64,000 nt of DNA from Actinokineospora terrae. Lineage in GTDB: Bacteria; Actinomycetota; Actinomycetes; Mycobacteriales; Pseudonocardiaceae. Made by a program: the position numbers and the translations under genes. How positions within the stretch are numbered: position 1 is the stretch's first letter; every line of letters starts with the position of its first letter. The DNA lies in NCBI RefSeq assembly GCF_900111175.1, contig NZ_FOGI01000014.1, forward strand, positions 124,001-188,000, given 5' to 3'. Under the pieces are notes generated by a model. It ran no database searches, had not been told where the DNA came from, and worked only from the letters and a program-made list of their open reading frames with translations. Of this stretch, positions 17,455-26,109 are shown in pieces.

Positions 17455-18243
17455 GTGGCCGAGGTGCTGACGATCTCAGACCGCGACGGGGTCCGCACGC
17501 TCACGTTGAACCGACCGGACTCCTTCAACTCGCTGACCGTGGAGCTGAAGGAAGCCCTGATCACGGCACTAGGCGACGCTGGTGCTGACGACACCGTGCG
17601 AGCGGTGGTGCTGACCGGCGCCGGTAAGGCGTTCTGCGCGGGACAAGACCTCAAGGAGCACCTCGATCTCCTGCGCGCCGATGACCCTTCCCCGCTGGCG
17701 ACGGTGGACAAGCACTACAACCCGATCGTGACGGCGATCACCACGCTGCCCAAGCCGATCATCGCGGCGGTCAACGGGATGGCGGCGGGTGCGGGGGCGT
17801 CGTTCGCGTACGCGTGCGACCTGCGGATCGCGGCGGAGTCGACGAAGTTCCTGATGGCCTTCGCCGGGGTTGGGCTGACCGCGGACTCCGGCTCGGCGTG
17901 GACCCTGCCGCGGCTGATCGGGTACGGGCGGGCGATGGAGCTGTTCCTGCTGGCCCGCCCGGTGGCCGCGGACGAGGCGCTGCGGATCGGGATGGTCAAC
18001 CAGGTGGTGCCGGTGGACGAGGTGCTGCCGACCGCGCACGCGCTGGCCGCCCGGCTCGCCGCCGGACCGACCACGGCCTACGCCAAGATCAAGGAGGCCC
18101 TGCTCGTGTCGGCGGGCGCCCCGCTGGCGGACGGGCTGGCGGTCGAGGGCCGCACCCAGAAAGAGGCGGGCGCCACCGCGGACCACCGCGAGGGTGTCGA
18201 GGCGTTCGTGGCCAAGCGGCCGCCCCGGTTCACCGGCCGCTGA
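17455..18243 (+). CDS. Enoyl-CoA hydratase/isomerase (PaaG-like)
   Basis: This 262-aa crotonase-fold enzyme shows the oxyanion-hole strand GAGKAFCAGQDLKEHL. The second backbone-amide loop is AAVNGMAAGAGASFAYACD, followed by FAGVGLTADSGSAWTLPRL. The AGQDL form and the neighbouring PaaX regulator suggest a PaaG-type isomerase of phenylacetate or related CoA-ester breakdown, but no other paa genes are near. The start is GTG 17455; the frame is open to 17323. Its 3' end overlaps tagA by 14 bp. Confidence 0.88.
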   Translation: MAEVLTISDRDGVRTLTLNRPDSFNSLTVELKEALITALGDAGADDTVRAVVLTGAGKAFCAGQDLKEHLDLLRADDPSPLATVDKHYNPIVTAITTLPKPIIAAVNGMAAGAGASFAYACDLRIAAESTKFLMAFAGVGLTADSGSAWTLPRLIGYGRAMELFLLARPVAADEALRIGMVNQVVPVDEVLPTAHALAARLAAGPTTAYAKIKEALLVSAGAPLADGLAVEGRTQKEAGATADHREGVEAFVAKRPPRFTGR

Positions 18244-18793
18244 CCTTCCCCGCCCGCCAGCAGGTGGCGAGGTGGTCGTCGACCATGCCGGTGGCCTGCA
18301 TCAGGGCGTAGCAGGTGGTCGGGCCGACGAAGGCGAAGCCGCGGCGCTTGAGCGCCTTGGCCATGGCCGTCGACTCCGGGGTGATCGCGGGGACGTCGGC
18401 CATGGTCTTGGGCCGTTTCCGCTTGCCGGTGGGGGCGAAGGACCACAGCAGGTCGTCGAGCGGCTGGTCCAGGTCGCCGATGGCGCGGGCGTTGCGGATG
18501 GTGGCCTCGATCTTGGCCCGGTTGCGGACGATGCCCGCGTCGGCCATCAGCCGGTCGATGTCGTCCGGACCGAACTCCGCGACGCGCTCCGGGACGAAGC
18601 CCGCGAACGCCTCGCGGAACGCCTCGCGCTTGCGCAGGATCGTGATCCACGACAGGCCGCTCTGGAACGCCTCTAGGCTCACCCGCTCGTACAGGGCGTC
18701 CTGGCCGCGCAGCGGTACGCCCCACTCGTTGTCGTGGTAGTCAACGTAATCAGGGGTCGAGTCGCCCCACGCGCAACGGACGAGGTCGGTCAT
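18230..18793 (-). CDS. tagA: DNA-3-methyladenine glycosylase I
   Basis: This 187-aa base-excision repair enzyme shows RCAWGDSTPDYVDYHDNEWG and LEAFQSGLSWITILRKREAF with the conserved Glu of the active site. The C-terminal zinc-binding cysteine area is GPTTCYALMQATGMVDDH. It removes N3-methyladenine from alkylated DNA. Its ATG overlaps the stop of the SRPBCC gene by 4 bp. It is the equivalent of Rv1210 in the same neighbourhood. Confidence 0.95.
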   Translation of the reverse strand: MTDLVRCAWGDSTPDYVDYHDNEWGVPLRGQDALYERVSLEAFQSGLSWITILRKREAFREAFAGFVPERVAEFGPDDIDRLMADAGIVRNRAKIEATIRNARAIGDLDQPLDDLLWSFAPTGKRKRPKTMADVPAITPESTAMAKALKRRGFAFVGPTTCYALMQATGMVDDHLATCWRAGKVSGR

Positions 18794-19218
18794 GCCCGGG
18801 CCTGCGCGAAAGCGGCGAAACGACGCAGGGACGCGCGTAGACCCGCACGGAACAAGGGGCTGACCGGCGCCCAGAGGAGCCGGGGCAGCCGCAGCTCCTC
18901 ACTCCAGACGAAGGTAGAGCCAAGAGCGCCGCGGTCCACGACCTCGAACACGCCGGTGCCGCGCACGAGCCAGCCCGTGTGCCGGACGCCGCAGCGCACC
19001 GGGGGCCGCCACTCGGTGATCTCCATGTGGTCAGTGAACCCGACGCGGGCGATGCCGGTGAACGCGGCCAGGGTCGACCCGACGCCACGGCCGTCACCGC
19101 TGGTCACGCGGACCTCGGTGCCCAGCATCCAGTCGCCCTGGTTGGCCCAGTCGGTCATCGCGGCCCAGGTCACCGCCGCCGGTGCGGCGACGTCGACCCG
19201 CTCAACGACTCGGATCAT
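18790..19218 (-). CDS. SRPBCC-family protein (polyketide cyclase/dehydrase-like)
   Basis: This 142-aa protein has the START/Bet v1-like fold pattern: an opening strand MIRVVERVDVAAPAAVTW, a middle DHMEITEWRPP, and the final long helix PLFRAGLRASLRRFAAFA. Such proteins bind hydrophobic ligands in a central pocket. It is coupled to both neighbours by overlaps (17 bp with the DivIVA-like gene, 4 bp with tagA). No ligand can be named. Confidence 0.87.
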   Translation of the reverse strand: MIRVVERVDVAAPAAVTWAAMTDWANQGDWMLGTEVRVTSGDGRGVGSTLAAFTGIARVGFTDHMEITEWRPPVRCGVRHTGWLVRGTGVFEVVDRGALGSTFVWSEELRLPRLLWAPVSPLFRAGLRASLRRFAAFAQARA

Positions 19219-19504
19219 CCGCCTTCTCCAGCTCGGCCACCCTGGCGCGGAGCTGGTCGATCTCGCCGCCGAGTCGGGTGAGCACCCAGTCCACCTCGGT
19301 CATCCGGTAGCCGCGGAAGACGAGCTGGAAGCGGACCGCCCGCACGTCGTCACCGGTGGCGCCCTCGGCGGGCAGCCGGGTCGGGGAGGCACCGGGGGGT
19401 AGCGCGGGCAACTCCTCGCCGCGGCCGAACACCACGGAGGCCAGGAGGAACACCACGGCCGCCACGAGCGCCATGACGACGAGGTAGATGAGCACGGTGG
19501 TCAC
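19202..19504 (-). CDS. Membrane-anchored DivIVA-like protein
   Basis: This 100-aa protein begins with a transmembrane helix (VLIYLVVMALVAAVVFLLAS). A DivIVA-type segment (VRAVRFQLVFRGYRMTEVDW) and a short coiled coil (LGGEIDQLRARVAELEKAD) follow. The M. tuberculosis counterpart is Rv1209. DivIVA domains sense curved membrane or recruit polar growth proteins, so a polar or septal envelope role is plausible but inferred. The start is GTG 19504. Confidence 0.87.
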   Translation of the reverse strand: MTTVLIYLVVMALVAAVVFLLASVVFGRGEELPALPPGASPTRLPAEGATGDDVRAVRFQLVFRGYRMTEVDWVLTRLGGEIDQLRARVAELEKADDPSR

Positions 19505-19601
19505 GCGCAGATCGTGTCACGCCGCGGCCGGTCAGCGCAGCGGGTGCGGGCCAGAAAAAACGCCTTGCCCACCGCGCAGGCTCCGACCAACCTGTCCGAT
19601 C

Positions 19602-20066
19602 ATGGCCATCCGCCGCGCCTCCCCCGCCGACTGGTCCGCGATCCGCGCGATCCGGATCGCCGCCCTCACCGAGGCCCCGTACGCGTTCGCGTCGAACCTC
19701 GCCCGCGAACTGCCCTACGACGAGGACCACTGGCGGAGCTGGCCGCTGCGGCACGCCGTCTTCCTCGCCTTCGACGGCGACGAGCCGATCGCGATCACCG
19801 TCGGCATCCCGGGCGACGAGGTCGAGATGATCTCCGTGTGGACCGCTCCCGCCGCCCGCGGCACCCCGCTGGCGACCGAGATGGTCGAGACGGTGGCGGC
19901 CTGGGCCAAGGCGGAGGGTGCCACCGCCATCAAGGCCTGGGTGGTCGAGACCAATCCCCGCGCCAGGCGGTTCTACGACCGGCTCGGCTTCCGGCCGACC
20001 GGCGAGGAGATGGCGTACCCGAACGACCCCTCGATCACCGAGTACCACCTGAGCAGGCCGCTCTAG
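19602..20066 (+). CDS. GNAT-family N-acetyltransferase
   Basis: This 154-aa protein has the GNAT fold: IRRASPADWSAIRAIRIAAL at the N-terminus, ISVWTAPAARGTPLATEMVE at the acetyl-CoA loop and ETNPRARRFYDRLGFRPTGE near the end. The acetyl-CoA loop is degenerate (AARGTPLA rather than R/QxxGxG/A). The start is ATG 19602; the frame is open further upstream but overlaps the divergent DivIVA-like start. The substrate is unknown. Its stop shares CTAG with gpgS. Confidence 0.88.
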   Translation: MAIRRASPADWSAIRAIRIAALTEAPYAFASNLARELPYDEDHWRSWPLRHAVFLAFDGDEPIAITVGIPGDEVEMISVWTAPAARGTPLATEMVETVAAWAKAEGATAIKAWVVETNPRARRFYDRLGFRPTGEEMAYPNDPSITEYHLSRPL

Positions 20067-20965
20067 TCGCCTAGAACCGCGGCCATAGGAGGCCGGTCGG
20101 CGACAAGGACCTCGGTGCGGTCTGGGAGCCACTCACCCGCGACCTGGACGAACTGGGTGAGGACGCCCGTGGTGGACGGGATGCCGCAGCGGTCGAGGGC
20201 GGTGCCCAGGATCTGGCGGGCCATGACGCCGAGTTGCAGCAGCGAGCGGTTGCGGTGCTTGCGGACACCGAGGTTGACCTGTGCCAGGCCGTCGAGGCCG
20301 TAGCGGGTGTGCGCGTCGAGCAGCAGGCCGATCTCGACCCCGTACCCGGCGGCGAACGGCACGGAGGTCAGGAACTGCCTGGTCGCGGCGTACTCACCGC
20401 CGAGGGGCTGGATGACGTCGGCCAGTTCGGGGCGCAGCGCGGAGAGCACCGGGCGGGCCAGCAGTTCGGTGACGCGGCCGCCGCCGGTGCCGACCTCTTC
20501 GGACTCCAGGCGCAGCGGGCGGCGGTAGAAGCCCTTGACCAGGTGCACGCCGTGCGCGGTGAGCAGCGGACCGAGCAGGTGCGGGACGAACGCCGGGTCG
20601 GGGTCCACCAGATCGGAGTCGAGGAACACGATCAGGTCGCCGGTGGTCGCGGCGAGTGAGCGCCACAGCACCTCGCCCTTGCCCGGCCAGGGCGCGACGG
20701 TCGGCAACACGGCGTCCCGGTGCACAACGCGTGCGCCCGCGGCCTCGGCGAACGCCCGGGTGCGATCGGTCGAGCCGGAATCGATGACGACCAGTTCGTC
20801 GACCAGCGTGCCCAGCAGCGGTCGCACCGAGGCGACCACGGCGGCAACGGTGACCTCCTCGTTCAGCGCGGGGAGGACGACGCTGACCGTGCGGCTCCCC
20901 TTGGCGCGCACCAGCTGCGAGACCGTCCACTCGGGACTCTGCCAGGTGGTGCGGGCCAGGCTCAC
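20063..20965 (-). CDS. gpgS: Glucosyl-3-phosphoglycerate synthase
   Basis: This 300-aa GT-A glycosyltransferase (GT81) contains SVVLPALNEEVTVAAVV, VVIDSGSTDRT and the DXD-type metal site FLDSDLVDPDP. GGEYAATRQFL and the FAAGYGVEIGLLLDA loop are conserved too. It transfers glucose to 3-phosphoglycerate, the first step of methylglucose lipopolysaccharide synthesis, as Rv1208 does. GTG 20965 overlaps the folP2 stop by 4 bp. The long open frame through folP2 is a shadow. Confidence 0.95.
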   Translation of the reverse strand: MSLARTTWQSPEWTVSQLVRAKGSRTVSVVLPALNEEVTVAAVVASVRPLLGTLVDELVVIDSGSTDRTRAFAEAAGARVVHRDAVLPTVAPWPGKGEVLWRSLAATTGDLIVFLDSDLVDPDPAFVPHLLGPLLTAHGVHLVKGFYRRPLRLESEEVGTGGGRVTELLARPVLSALRPELADVIQPLGGEYAATRQFLTSVPFAAGYGVEIGLLLDAHTRYGLDGLAQVNLGVRKHRNRSLLQLGVMARQILGTALDRCGIPSTTGVLTQFVQVAGEWLPDRTEVLVADRPPMAAVLGD

Positions 20966-21831
20966 GCCAGCGCCCTGGTCACGCGGGCCGGGGGCCGGGT
21001 GCCCGCGATGCAGGCGACCATGTCGACGACCTGCCTGGTCCTGGCGACCTGGTGCGCGCGGAACACCTTCGCGCCCGCCCACGCCGACACCGCGGTCGCG
21101 GTCAGCGTTCCCTCGACGCGCTCGTCCAGCGTGACGTCCAGGGTCTCGCCGACGAAGTCCTTGTTGGACAGCGCCATCAGCACCGGCCAGCCGGTGGCGA
21201 CCAGCTCGTCCAAGCGGCGCAACAGTTCCAGGCCGTGCCAGGTGTTCTTGCCGAAGTCGTGCGTCGGGTCGATCAGCACGCCCTCGCGCGGGACACCGAG
21301 GGCGACCATGCGTTCGGCGCGGGCGACCAGCTCCTCGACCACCTCGGCGACGACGTCGTTGTAGCGGACCCGGTGGGGGTCCGTGCGCGGCGCGGCGCCG
21401 CCGGTGTGCGAGCAGACGATGCCGACACCGAACTCGGCGGCCACCTCGGCCAACCTGGGGTCCACCCCGGCCCAGGTGTCGTTGATCAGGTCGGCGCCCG
21501 CCTCGCACACCGCCCTGCCCACCTCGTGCCGCCAGGTGTCGACGCTGATCACCAGGTCGGGGTGGCGCTCGCGGACGGCGGCGACGAACGGCACCACCCG
21601 CCTGGCCTCCTCGGCGGTGTCGACCGGCTCGCCGTGCGACCCGGCCCGCACCCCGCCGATGTCGACGATGTCTGCCCCTTCCGCGACCGCCCGGTCGACG
21701 GCGGCAAGCGCGGCGGGCTCGGCGAAGGTGGCACCCCGGTCGTAGAACGAGTCCCTGGTCCGGTTGACGATCGCCATCACCAGGGCGCGGTCTTGGACTA
21801 CCTCGCGCGTACCGAACCGGAGAGCGGTCAT
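20962..21831 (-). CDS. folP2: Dihydropteroate synthase-like protein FolP2
   Basis: This 289-aa TIM barrel is close to M. tuberculosis FolP2 (Rv1207): VMAIVNRTRDSFYDRGATF, ADIVDIGGVRAGS, AGADLINDTWAG, LIDPTHDFGKNTWHG, LMALSNKDFVGETL. Mycobacterial FolP2 is reported not to act as a true dihydropteroate synthase. The motif NRTRDSFYDRG differs from the NVTPDSFSDGG of active enzymes. The start is taken at ATG 21831; ATG 21849 is possible. Coupling to gpgS suggests a role in the same pathway or regulation. Confidence 0.92.
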   Translation of the reverse strand: MTALRFGTREVVQDRALVMAIVNRTRDSFYDRGATFAEPAALAAVDRAVAEGADIVDIGGVRAGSHGEPVDTAEEARRVVPFVAAVRERHPDLVISVDTWRHEVGRAVCEAGADLINDTWAGVDPRLAEVAAEFGVGIVCSHTGGAAPRTDPHRVRYNDVVAEVVEELVARAERMVALGVPREGVLIDPTHDFGKNTWHGLELLRRLDELVATGWPVLMALSNKDFVGETLDVTLDERVEGTLTATAVSAWAGAKVFRAHQVARTRQVVDMVACIAGTRPPARVTRALA

Positions 21832-21926
21832 GGCTACCGATCGTGCCATGGGTGAGCGGCGTCTCCACCGTGCGGTGGCCGCGGCGGGCGCCGGCTACAG
21901 TTGGGTGCGACCGAGGAGGCCCATCC

Positions 21927-22598
21927 GTGTTCTACCGCACGCTGCGTGTCGTGCTCTCGTCCCTCGCCCGGCTGTTCCTGCGGCCCGTGGTCGAGGGCGC
22001 CGACCGGGTCCCGACCACCGGGCCGGTGATCCTGGCCATCAACCACCTCGCCGTGATCGACAGCTTCGTGGTGCCGATGATGGTCTCGCGGCGGGTCGCG
22101 TTCCTGGCCAAGGCGGAGTACTTCGCGGGAGGGTCGCTCGGCAAGCGCCTGGTCGGGCTGCTGTTCCGCTCGCTGGGGGCCATCCCCGTCGAACGGGACA
22201 ACAGCCGCGCGGCGCTGGCCTCGCTGGAGGTCGCGGGCGAGGTGCTCGACGCGGGGGACGCGTTCGCCATCCACCCGGAGGGCACGCGGTCGCTCGACGG
22301 CAAGCTGCACCGGGGTCGGACCGGGGTCGCGCAGCTGGCCCTGGAGCACAAGGCGCTGGTGGTGCCGGTCGCGCTGATCGGCACGGACAAGGTGCAGCCC
22401 GCGGGCAAGAAGTGGCCGCGCCCGCATCGCATCACGGTCCGCTTCGGCGCACCGCTGGACTTCTCCCGCTACGACGGCATGGCCAACTCGCTGCCCATCC
22501 GGCGCGCGGTGACCGACGAGGTCATGTACGCCATCCTCGAGCTGAGCGGCCAGGAGTACGTCGACTCGTACCACAAGCGCCCCAGCGAGGCCGCCTAG
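21927..22598 (+). CDS. 1-acyl-glycerol-3-phosphate acyltransferase (PlsC-like)
   Basis: This 223-aa acyltransferase has the HX4D motif in ILAINHLAVIDSFVVP and the glycerol-phosphate motif IHPEGTRSLDG. A VPVALIGTDK strand follows. It adds an acyl chain to lysophosphatidic acid or a related lipid at the inner membrane. GTG 21927 has GGAGG eight bases upstream. The stop shares CTAG with the convergent LOG gene. Confidence 0.93.
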   Translation: MFYRTLRVVLSSLARLFLRPVVEGADRVPTTGPVILAINHLAVIDSFVVPMMVSRRVAFLAKAEYFAGGSLGKRLVGLLFRSLGAIPVERDNSRAALASLEVAGEVLDAGDAFAIHPEGTRSLDGKLHRGRTGVAQLALEHKALVVPVALIGTDKVQPAGKKWPRPHRITVRFGAPLDFSRYDGMANSLPIRRAVTDEVMYAILELSGQEYVDSYHKRPSEAA

Positions 22599-23131
22599 GC
22601 GCAGGCGGCCAGCGCTTCCTCCGGGGTGCGGGCGACGACCAGGGCGTTGAGGGCGACGTCGTTCACGAAGCCCCTCGCGTGCAGCTCGCGGACCCAGTCG
22701 AGCATGCCCGCGTAGTGGTCGTCGGGGTCCAGGAGGACAACGGGCTTGGCGTGCATGGCGAGGTAGCGCGAGGTCCACACCTCGAACAGCTCCTCGCAGG
22801 TGCCGAGGCCGCCGGGCAGGGTGAGGAAGGCGTCGGCGCGGTCGTCCATCTCGCGTTTCCGCTCGCGCATGGTGTCGACGACGATCAGCTCGTCCGCGTC
22901 CGGGTCGGCGGCCTCCAGGTCGACCAGGGCGCGCGGGATGACGCCGATGGTCCTGGAGCCGCCGCGGCGGGTGGCCCGGGCGACGGAACCCATCATGGAC
23001 GCCGCCGAGCCACCCCACACGAGAGTCCAACCGCGGGCCGCGATGCCTTGGCCTACCTCGTCAGCGAGGTCCAGGTAGGACCGCGGCACGGTGGAGTGAG
23101 AGCCGCAGTAGACGGCTATCGCACGGCTCAA
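22595..23131 (-). CDS. LOG-family protein (TIGR00730), shorter paralogue
   Basis: This 178-aa Rossmann-like protein has the LOG signature LTLPGGLGTCEELFEVWTSR and VYCGSHSTVPRSYLDLA at the start. Active LOG enzymes release cytokinin bases or related nucleobases from nucleoside monophosphates; others are pyrimidine/purine 5'-nucleotide nucleosidases. The catalytic RxxxxE (MRERKREMDD) and PGGxGTxxE motifs are both present, so it is probably active. TTG 23131 overlaps the stop of the longer LOG gene by 4 bp. Confidence 0.9.
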   Translation of the reverse strand: MSRAIAVYCGSHSTVPRSYLDLADEVGQGIAARGWTLVWGGSAASMMGSVARATRRGGSRTIGVIPRALVDLEAADPDADELIVVDTMRERKREMDDRADAFLTLPGGLGTCEELFEVWTSRYLAMHAKPVVLLDPDDHYAGMLDWVRELHARGFVNDVALNALVVARTPEEALAACA

Positions 23132-23922
23132 TGCGCGTCACTCCACGCCTGGTAGGCCTTCTCGACCACGCTGACCGCGTCGTCCACATCGTCGGTCAGG
23201 TGCAAGAGGGACAGGTCCTTCTCGCCGATCTTGCCGCCCTCGAAGACGGACGCGCGCAGCCAGTCGTAGAGCCCGCCCCAGTAAGCGGTGCCGAACAGCA
23301 CCACCGGGAACTTCGTGACCTTCTTGGTCTGCACCAGGGTAAGAGCCTCGAACAGCTCGTCCAGCGTGCCGAAGCCGCCCGGCAGGCAGATGAAGGCCTG
23401 CGAGTACTTGATGAACATCGTCTTGCGCGCGAAGAAGTACCGGAAGTTCACGCCGAGGTCGACCCACGGGTTGAGGCCCTGCTCGAACGGCAGCTCGATG
23501 CCGAGCCCGATCGAGAGGCCACCGGCCTCGGAGGCACCCCGGTTGACCGCCTCCATCGCGCCGGGGCCGCCGCCGGTGATGGTGGCGAAGCCGGACGCGG
23601 CCAGCGCGGCGCCGATGTCGCGGCCCAGCTGGTACTCCGGGTCCTCGCGCTTGGTGCGGGCCGAGCCGAACACGGTGACCGCGCGCGGCACCTCGGCCAG
23701 CGCGCCGAAGCCCTCGACGAACTCGGCCTGGATGCGCAGCACCCGCCACGGGTCGGTGTGCACCCAGTCCGACGGGCCGCGCGAGTCGAGCAGCCGCTGG
23801 TCGGTGGTGGTCGCTTCCTCGCTGCGCTCCCGGCGCAGGGTCACCGGCCCGCGCTGGCGCTCCTTGGGGTGCACCTCGTCGGAGAGGTCGCTGCCGAGGT
23901 CCTGAGGTCCGTCGATGGTCAC
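23128..23922 (-). CDS. LOG-family protein (TIGR00730), longer paralogue
   Basis: This 264-aa protein has a charged N-terminal extension (1-70) before the LOG domain. The domain shows VTVFGSARTKREDPEY, TITGGGPGAMEAVNRGA, FFARKTMFIKYS and CLPGGFGTLDELFEAL. It matches Rv1205 in position and length class. GTG 23922 is seven bases after TAGACT, a leaderless arrangement. Two LOG paralogues in tandem, coupled by a 4-bp overlap, suggest different nucleotide substrates or a heteromer. Confidence 0.91.
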   Translation of the reverse strand: MTIDGPQDLGSDLSDEVHPKERQRGPVTLRRERSEEATTTDQRLLDSRGPSDWVHTDPWRVLRIQAEFVEGFGALAEVPRAVTVFGSARTKREDPEYQLGRDIGAALAASGFATITGGGPGAMEAVNRGASEAGGLSIGLGIELPFEQGLNPWVDLGVNFRYFFARKTMFIKYSQAFICLPGGFGTLDELFEALTLVQTKKVTKFPVVLFGTAYWGGLYDWLRASVFEGGKIGEKDLSLLHLTDDVDDAVSVVEKAYQAWSDAH

Positions 23923-23971
23923 GGGCCCGAGTCTAGGACGATCACCTTGTCCCCGAACGGGCTAATGGCGA

Positions 23972-25039
23972 CTAACCGCCGACGAACTGGCGAAGGACGA
24001 GCGCGCACCTGGTGATCTGCTCGACCGGCACGTTCTCCTGCTGGGTGTGCGCCAGCGTCGGGTCACCCGGTCCGAAGTTGACCGCCGGGATGCCCAGCGC
24101 GGCGAACCTGGCCACGTCGGTCCAGCCCAGCTTGGCCACCGGCGTGCCCCCGGCCGCCCGCACCAACTCCTGGGCGGCGGGCGCGGTGAGGCCGGGCAGC
24201 GCACCGGGCGCGGAGTCGACCACGGTCACGTCGTGGCCCGCGAAGACCTCCCGCATGTGCGCCTCGGCCTGCTCCGGGGAGCGGTCGGGGGCGAAGCGGA
24301 AGTTGACGCGCAGCACCGCCGCGTCCGGGACGACGTTGCCCGCGACCCCGCCGGAGATGTGCACCGCTTGCAGGCCCTCGCGGTAGGTGCAGCCGTCGAT
24401 GTCGACGGTGCGGGTCTCGTAGGCGGCCAGCGTCGACATCGCGGTGCCGAGCGCGTGGATCGCGTTGACGCCCATCCAGCCGCGCGCCGTGTGCGCCCGC
24501 TGGCCGGTCTTGCGCAGCTCGATGCGCATCGTGCCCTGGCACCCCGCCTCGACGACACCGTTGGACGGCTCGCAGACCACCGCCAGGTCGCCGCGCATCC
24601 AGTCGGCGAGGTCGCGCTCGACGCGGACCAGGCCGTTGCGCGCGGCGTCGATCTCCTCGCAGTCGTAGAACAGGAACGTCAGGTCGTGCTTGGGGTCGGT
24701 GACGGTGACGGCGAGGTGCAGCATGACCGCGACCCCGCCCTTCATGTCGACGCTGCCCAGGCCGTGCAGGACGCCGTCGACCAGGCGCGGGGGCAGGTTG
24801 TCGTTCACCGGGACGGTGTCGAGGTGACCGGCGAACACCACCCGCGACGGGCGGCCGAGGTTCGTGCGGGCGAGCACGGCGTTGCCGGAGCGGACCACCT
24901 CCAGGTGCGGGGCCTGGGCCCGCAGCGCGCGCTCGACCGCGTCGGCGAGGTCGGCCTCGTCCTCGGACACGCTGGGAACGGCGACAACCGCGACGGTGAG
25001 GTCGACGGGGTCGAGGGTGAGATCCAACTCAACGGTCAC
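23972..25039 (-). CDS. dapE: Succinyl-diaminopimelate desuccinylase
   Basis: This 355-aa M20 metallopeptidase-family enzyme has metal-site motifs VFAGHLDTVPV, GLGSVDMKGGVAVML and LFYDCEEIDA, plus a GQRAHTARGWMG dimerisation-domain His. It hydrolyses N-succinyl-L,L-DAP to L,L-DAP for lysine and peptidoglycan. GTG 25039 is eight bases after TAAGGT on the minus strand. It is divergent from dapD with only 44 bp between the starts. Confidence 0.95.
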   Translation of the reverse strand: MTVELDLTLDPVDLTVAVVAVPSVSEDEADLADAVERALRAQAPHLEVVRSGNAVLARTNLGRPSRVVFAGHLDTVPVNDNLPPRLVDGVLHGLGSVDMKGGVAVMLHLAVTVTDPKHDLTFLFYDCEEIDAARNGLVRVERDLADWMRGDLAVVCEPSNGVVEAGCQGTMRIELRKTGQRAHTARGWMGVNAIHALGTAMSTLAAYETRTVDIDGCTYREGLQAVHISGGVAGNVVPDAAVLRVNFRFAPDRSPEQAEAHMREVFAGHDVTVVDSAPGALPGLTAPAAQELVRAAGGTPVAKLGWTDVARFAALGIPAVNFGPGDPTLAHTQQENVPVEQITRCALVLRQFVGG

Positions 25040-25083
25040 GGCCCGTCACCTTACTCGCCGTGCCATTGACTACCGTGTGCCGT
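25040..25083. promoter_or_regulatory. Divergent leaderless promoters of dapE and dapD
   Basis: The 44-bp gap carries two -10 boxes: TAAGGT reading left (25053-25048) for dapE and TACCGT reading right (25071-25076) for dapD. Each is 7-8 bases from its GTG start. The two promoter regions must overlap, so a single bound protein could control both. Confidence 0.6.
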
Positions 25084-26067
25084 GTGAGCAGCGCTGAAGC
25101 GAGTACGAGCAAGGGCGCCCACGGCGTCGGCCTGGCAACGGTGACCACTGAGGGCACCGTTCTGGACACCTGGTTCCCCCACCCCCGGCTGGGCGCGACG
25201 GGCGAGGCGGGCACGACGCGGCTCTCGGCCGATGAGGCGACCGCGGAGCTGGGCGCCGGGGTCACCGCGCTGCTCGGCCCCGACCCGGTGCGCGGCGTCG
25301 AGGTGATCGCGGTGCGCACGGTCGTCGACGACCTGGAGCGCCCGCCCGCCGACGCGCACGACGTGTACCTGCGGTTGCACCTCCTCTCGGCGCGGCTGGT
25401 CCGCCCGCACGGGCAGAACCTGGACGGCGTGTTCGGCTTGCTCAGCAATGTCGTGTGGACCAACCACGGGCCGTGCCCGGTCGAGGGCTTCGAGGCGACC
25501 AGGCTGCGGCTGCGCGCCCGCGGGCAGGTGATCGTGTTCGGGGTGGACAAGTTCCCGCGCATGGTCGACTACGTGCTGCCCGCCGGGGTGCGGATCGCCG
25601 AGGCGGACCGGGTGCGGCTCGGCGCGCACCTGGCGACCGGCACGACCGTCATGCACGAGGGGTTCGTCAACTTCAACGCGGGCACACTCGGCGCGTCCAT
25701 GGTGGAGGGTCGGATCTCGGCTGGCGTCGTGGTCGGCGACGGCTCGGACGTCGGCGGCGGCGCGTCGATCATGGGAACGCTGTCCGGCGGCGGCAAGGAG
25801 GTCATCAGCGTCGGTGAGCGCTGCCTGCTCGGCGCCAACGCCGGGGTGGGGATCTCCCTCGGTGACGACTGCGTGGTCGAGGCCGGGCTGTACGTGACGG
25901 CGGGCACGAAGGTGCGGCTGTCCGACGGCACGCTGGTGAAGGCGCGCGAGCTCTCCGGCGAGTCCGGGCTGCTGTTCCGCCGCAACTCGACCACGGGCGC
26001 GGTCGAGGTCGTCCGCAGGGACGGGACCGGCGTCGAGCTGAACACCGCGCTGCACGCCAACGACTGA
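25084..26067 (+). CDS. dapD: 2,3,4,5-tetrahydropyridine-2,6-dicarboxylate N-succinyltransferase
   Basis: This 327-aa enzyme is the actinobacterial DapD with a left-handed beta-helix: TVMHEGFVNFNAGTLGASMV, VVVGDGSDVGGGASIMGTLS, CLLGANAGVGISLGDDCVV. It succinylates tetrahydrodipicolinate with succinyl-CoA. GTG 25084 is seven bases after TACCGT. Together with dapE and dapC in this window it covers three of the succinylase-branch steps. Confidence 0.95.
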   Translation: MSSAEASTSKGAHGVGLATVTTEGTVLDTWFPHPRLGATGEAGTTRLSADEATAELGAGVTALLGPDPVRGVEVIAVRTVVDDLERPPADAHDVYLRLHLLSARLVRPHGQNLDGVFGLLSNVVWTNHGPCPVEGFEATRLRLRARGQVIVFGVDKFPRMVDYVLPAGVRIAEADRVRLGAHLATGTTVMHEGFVNFNAGTLGASMVEGRISAGVVVGDGSDVGGGASIMGTLSGGGKEVISVGERCLLGANAGVGISLGDDCVVEAGLYVTAGTKVRLSDGTLVKARELSGESGLLFRRNSTTGAVEVVRRDGTGVELNTALHAND

Positions 26068-26109
26068 GCGAACGCCGGGCGCAACGCCCCCGGACATACG
26101 ATGTCCGGT

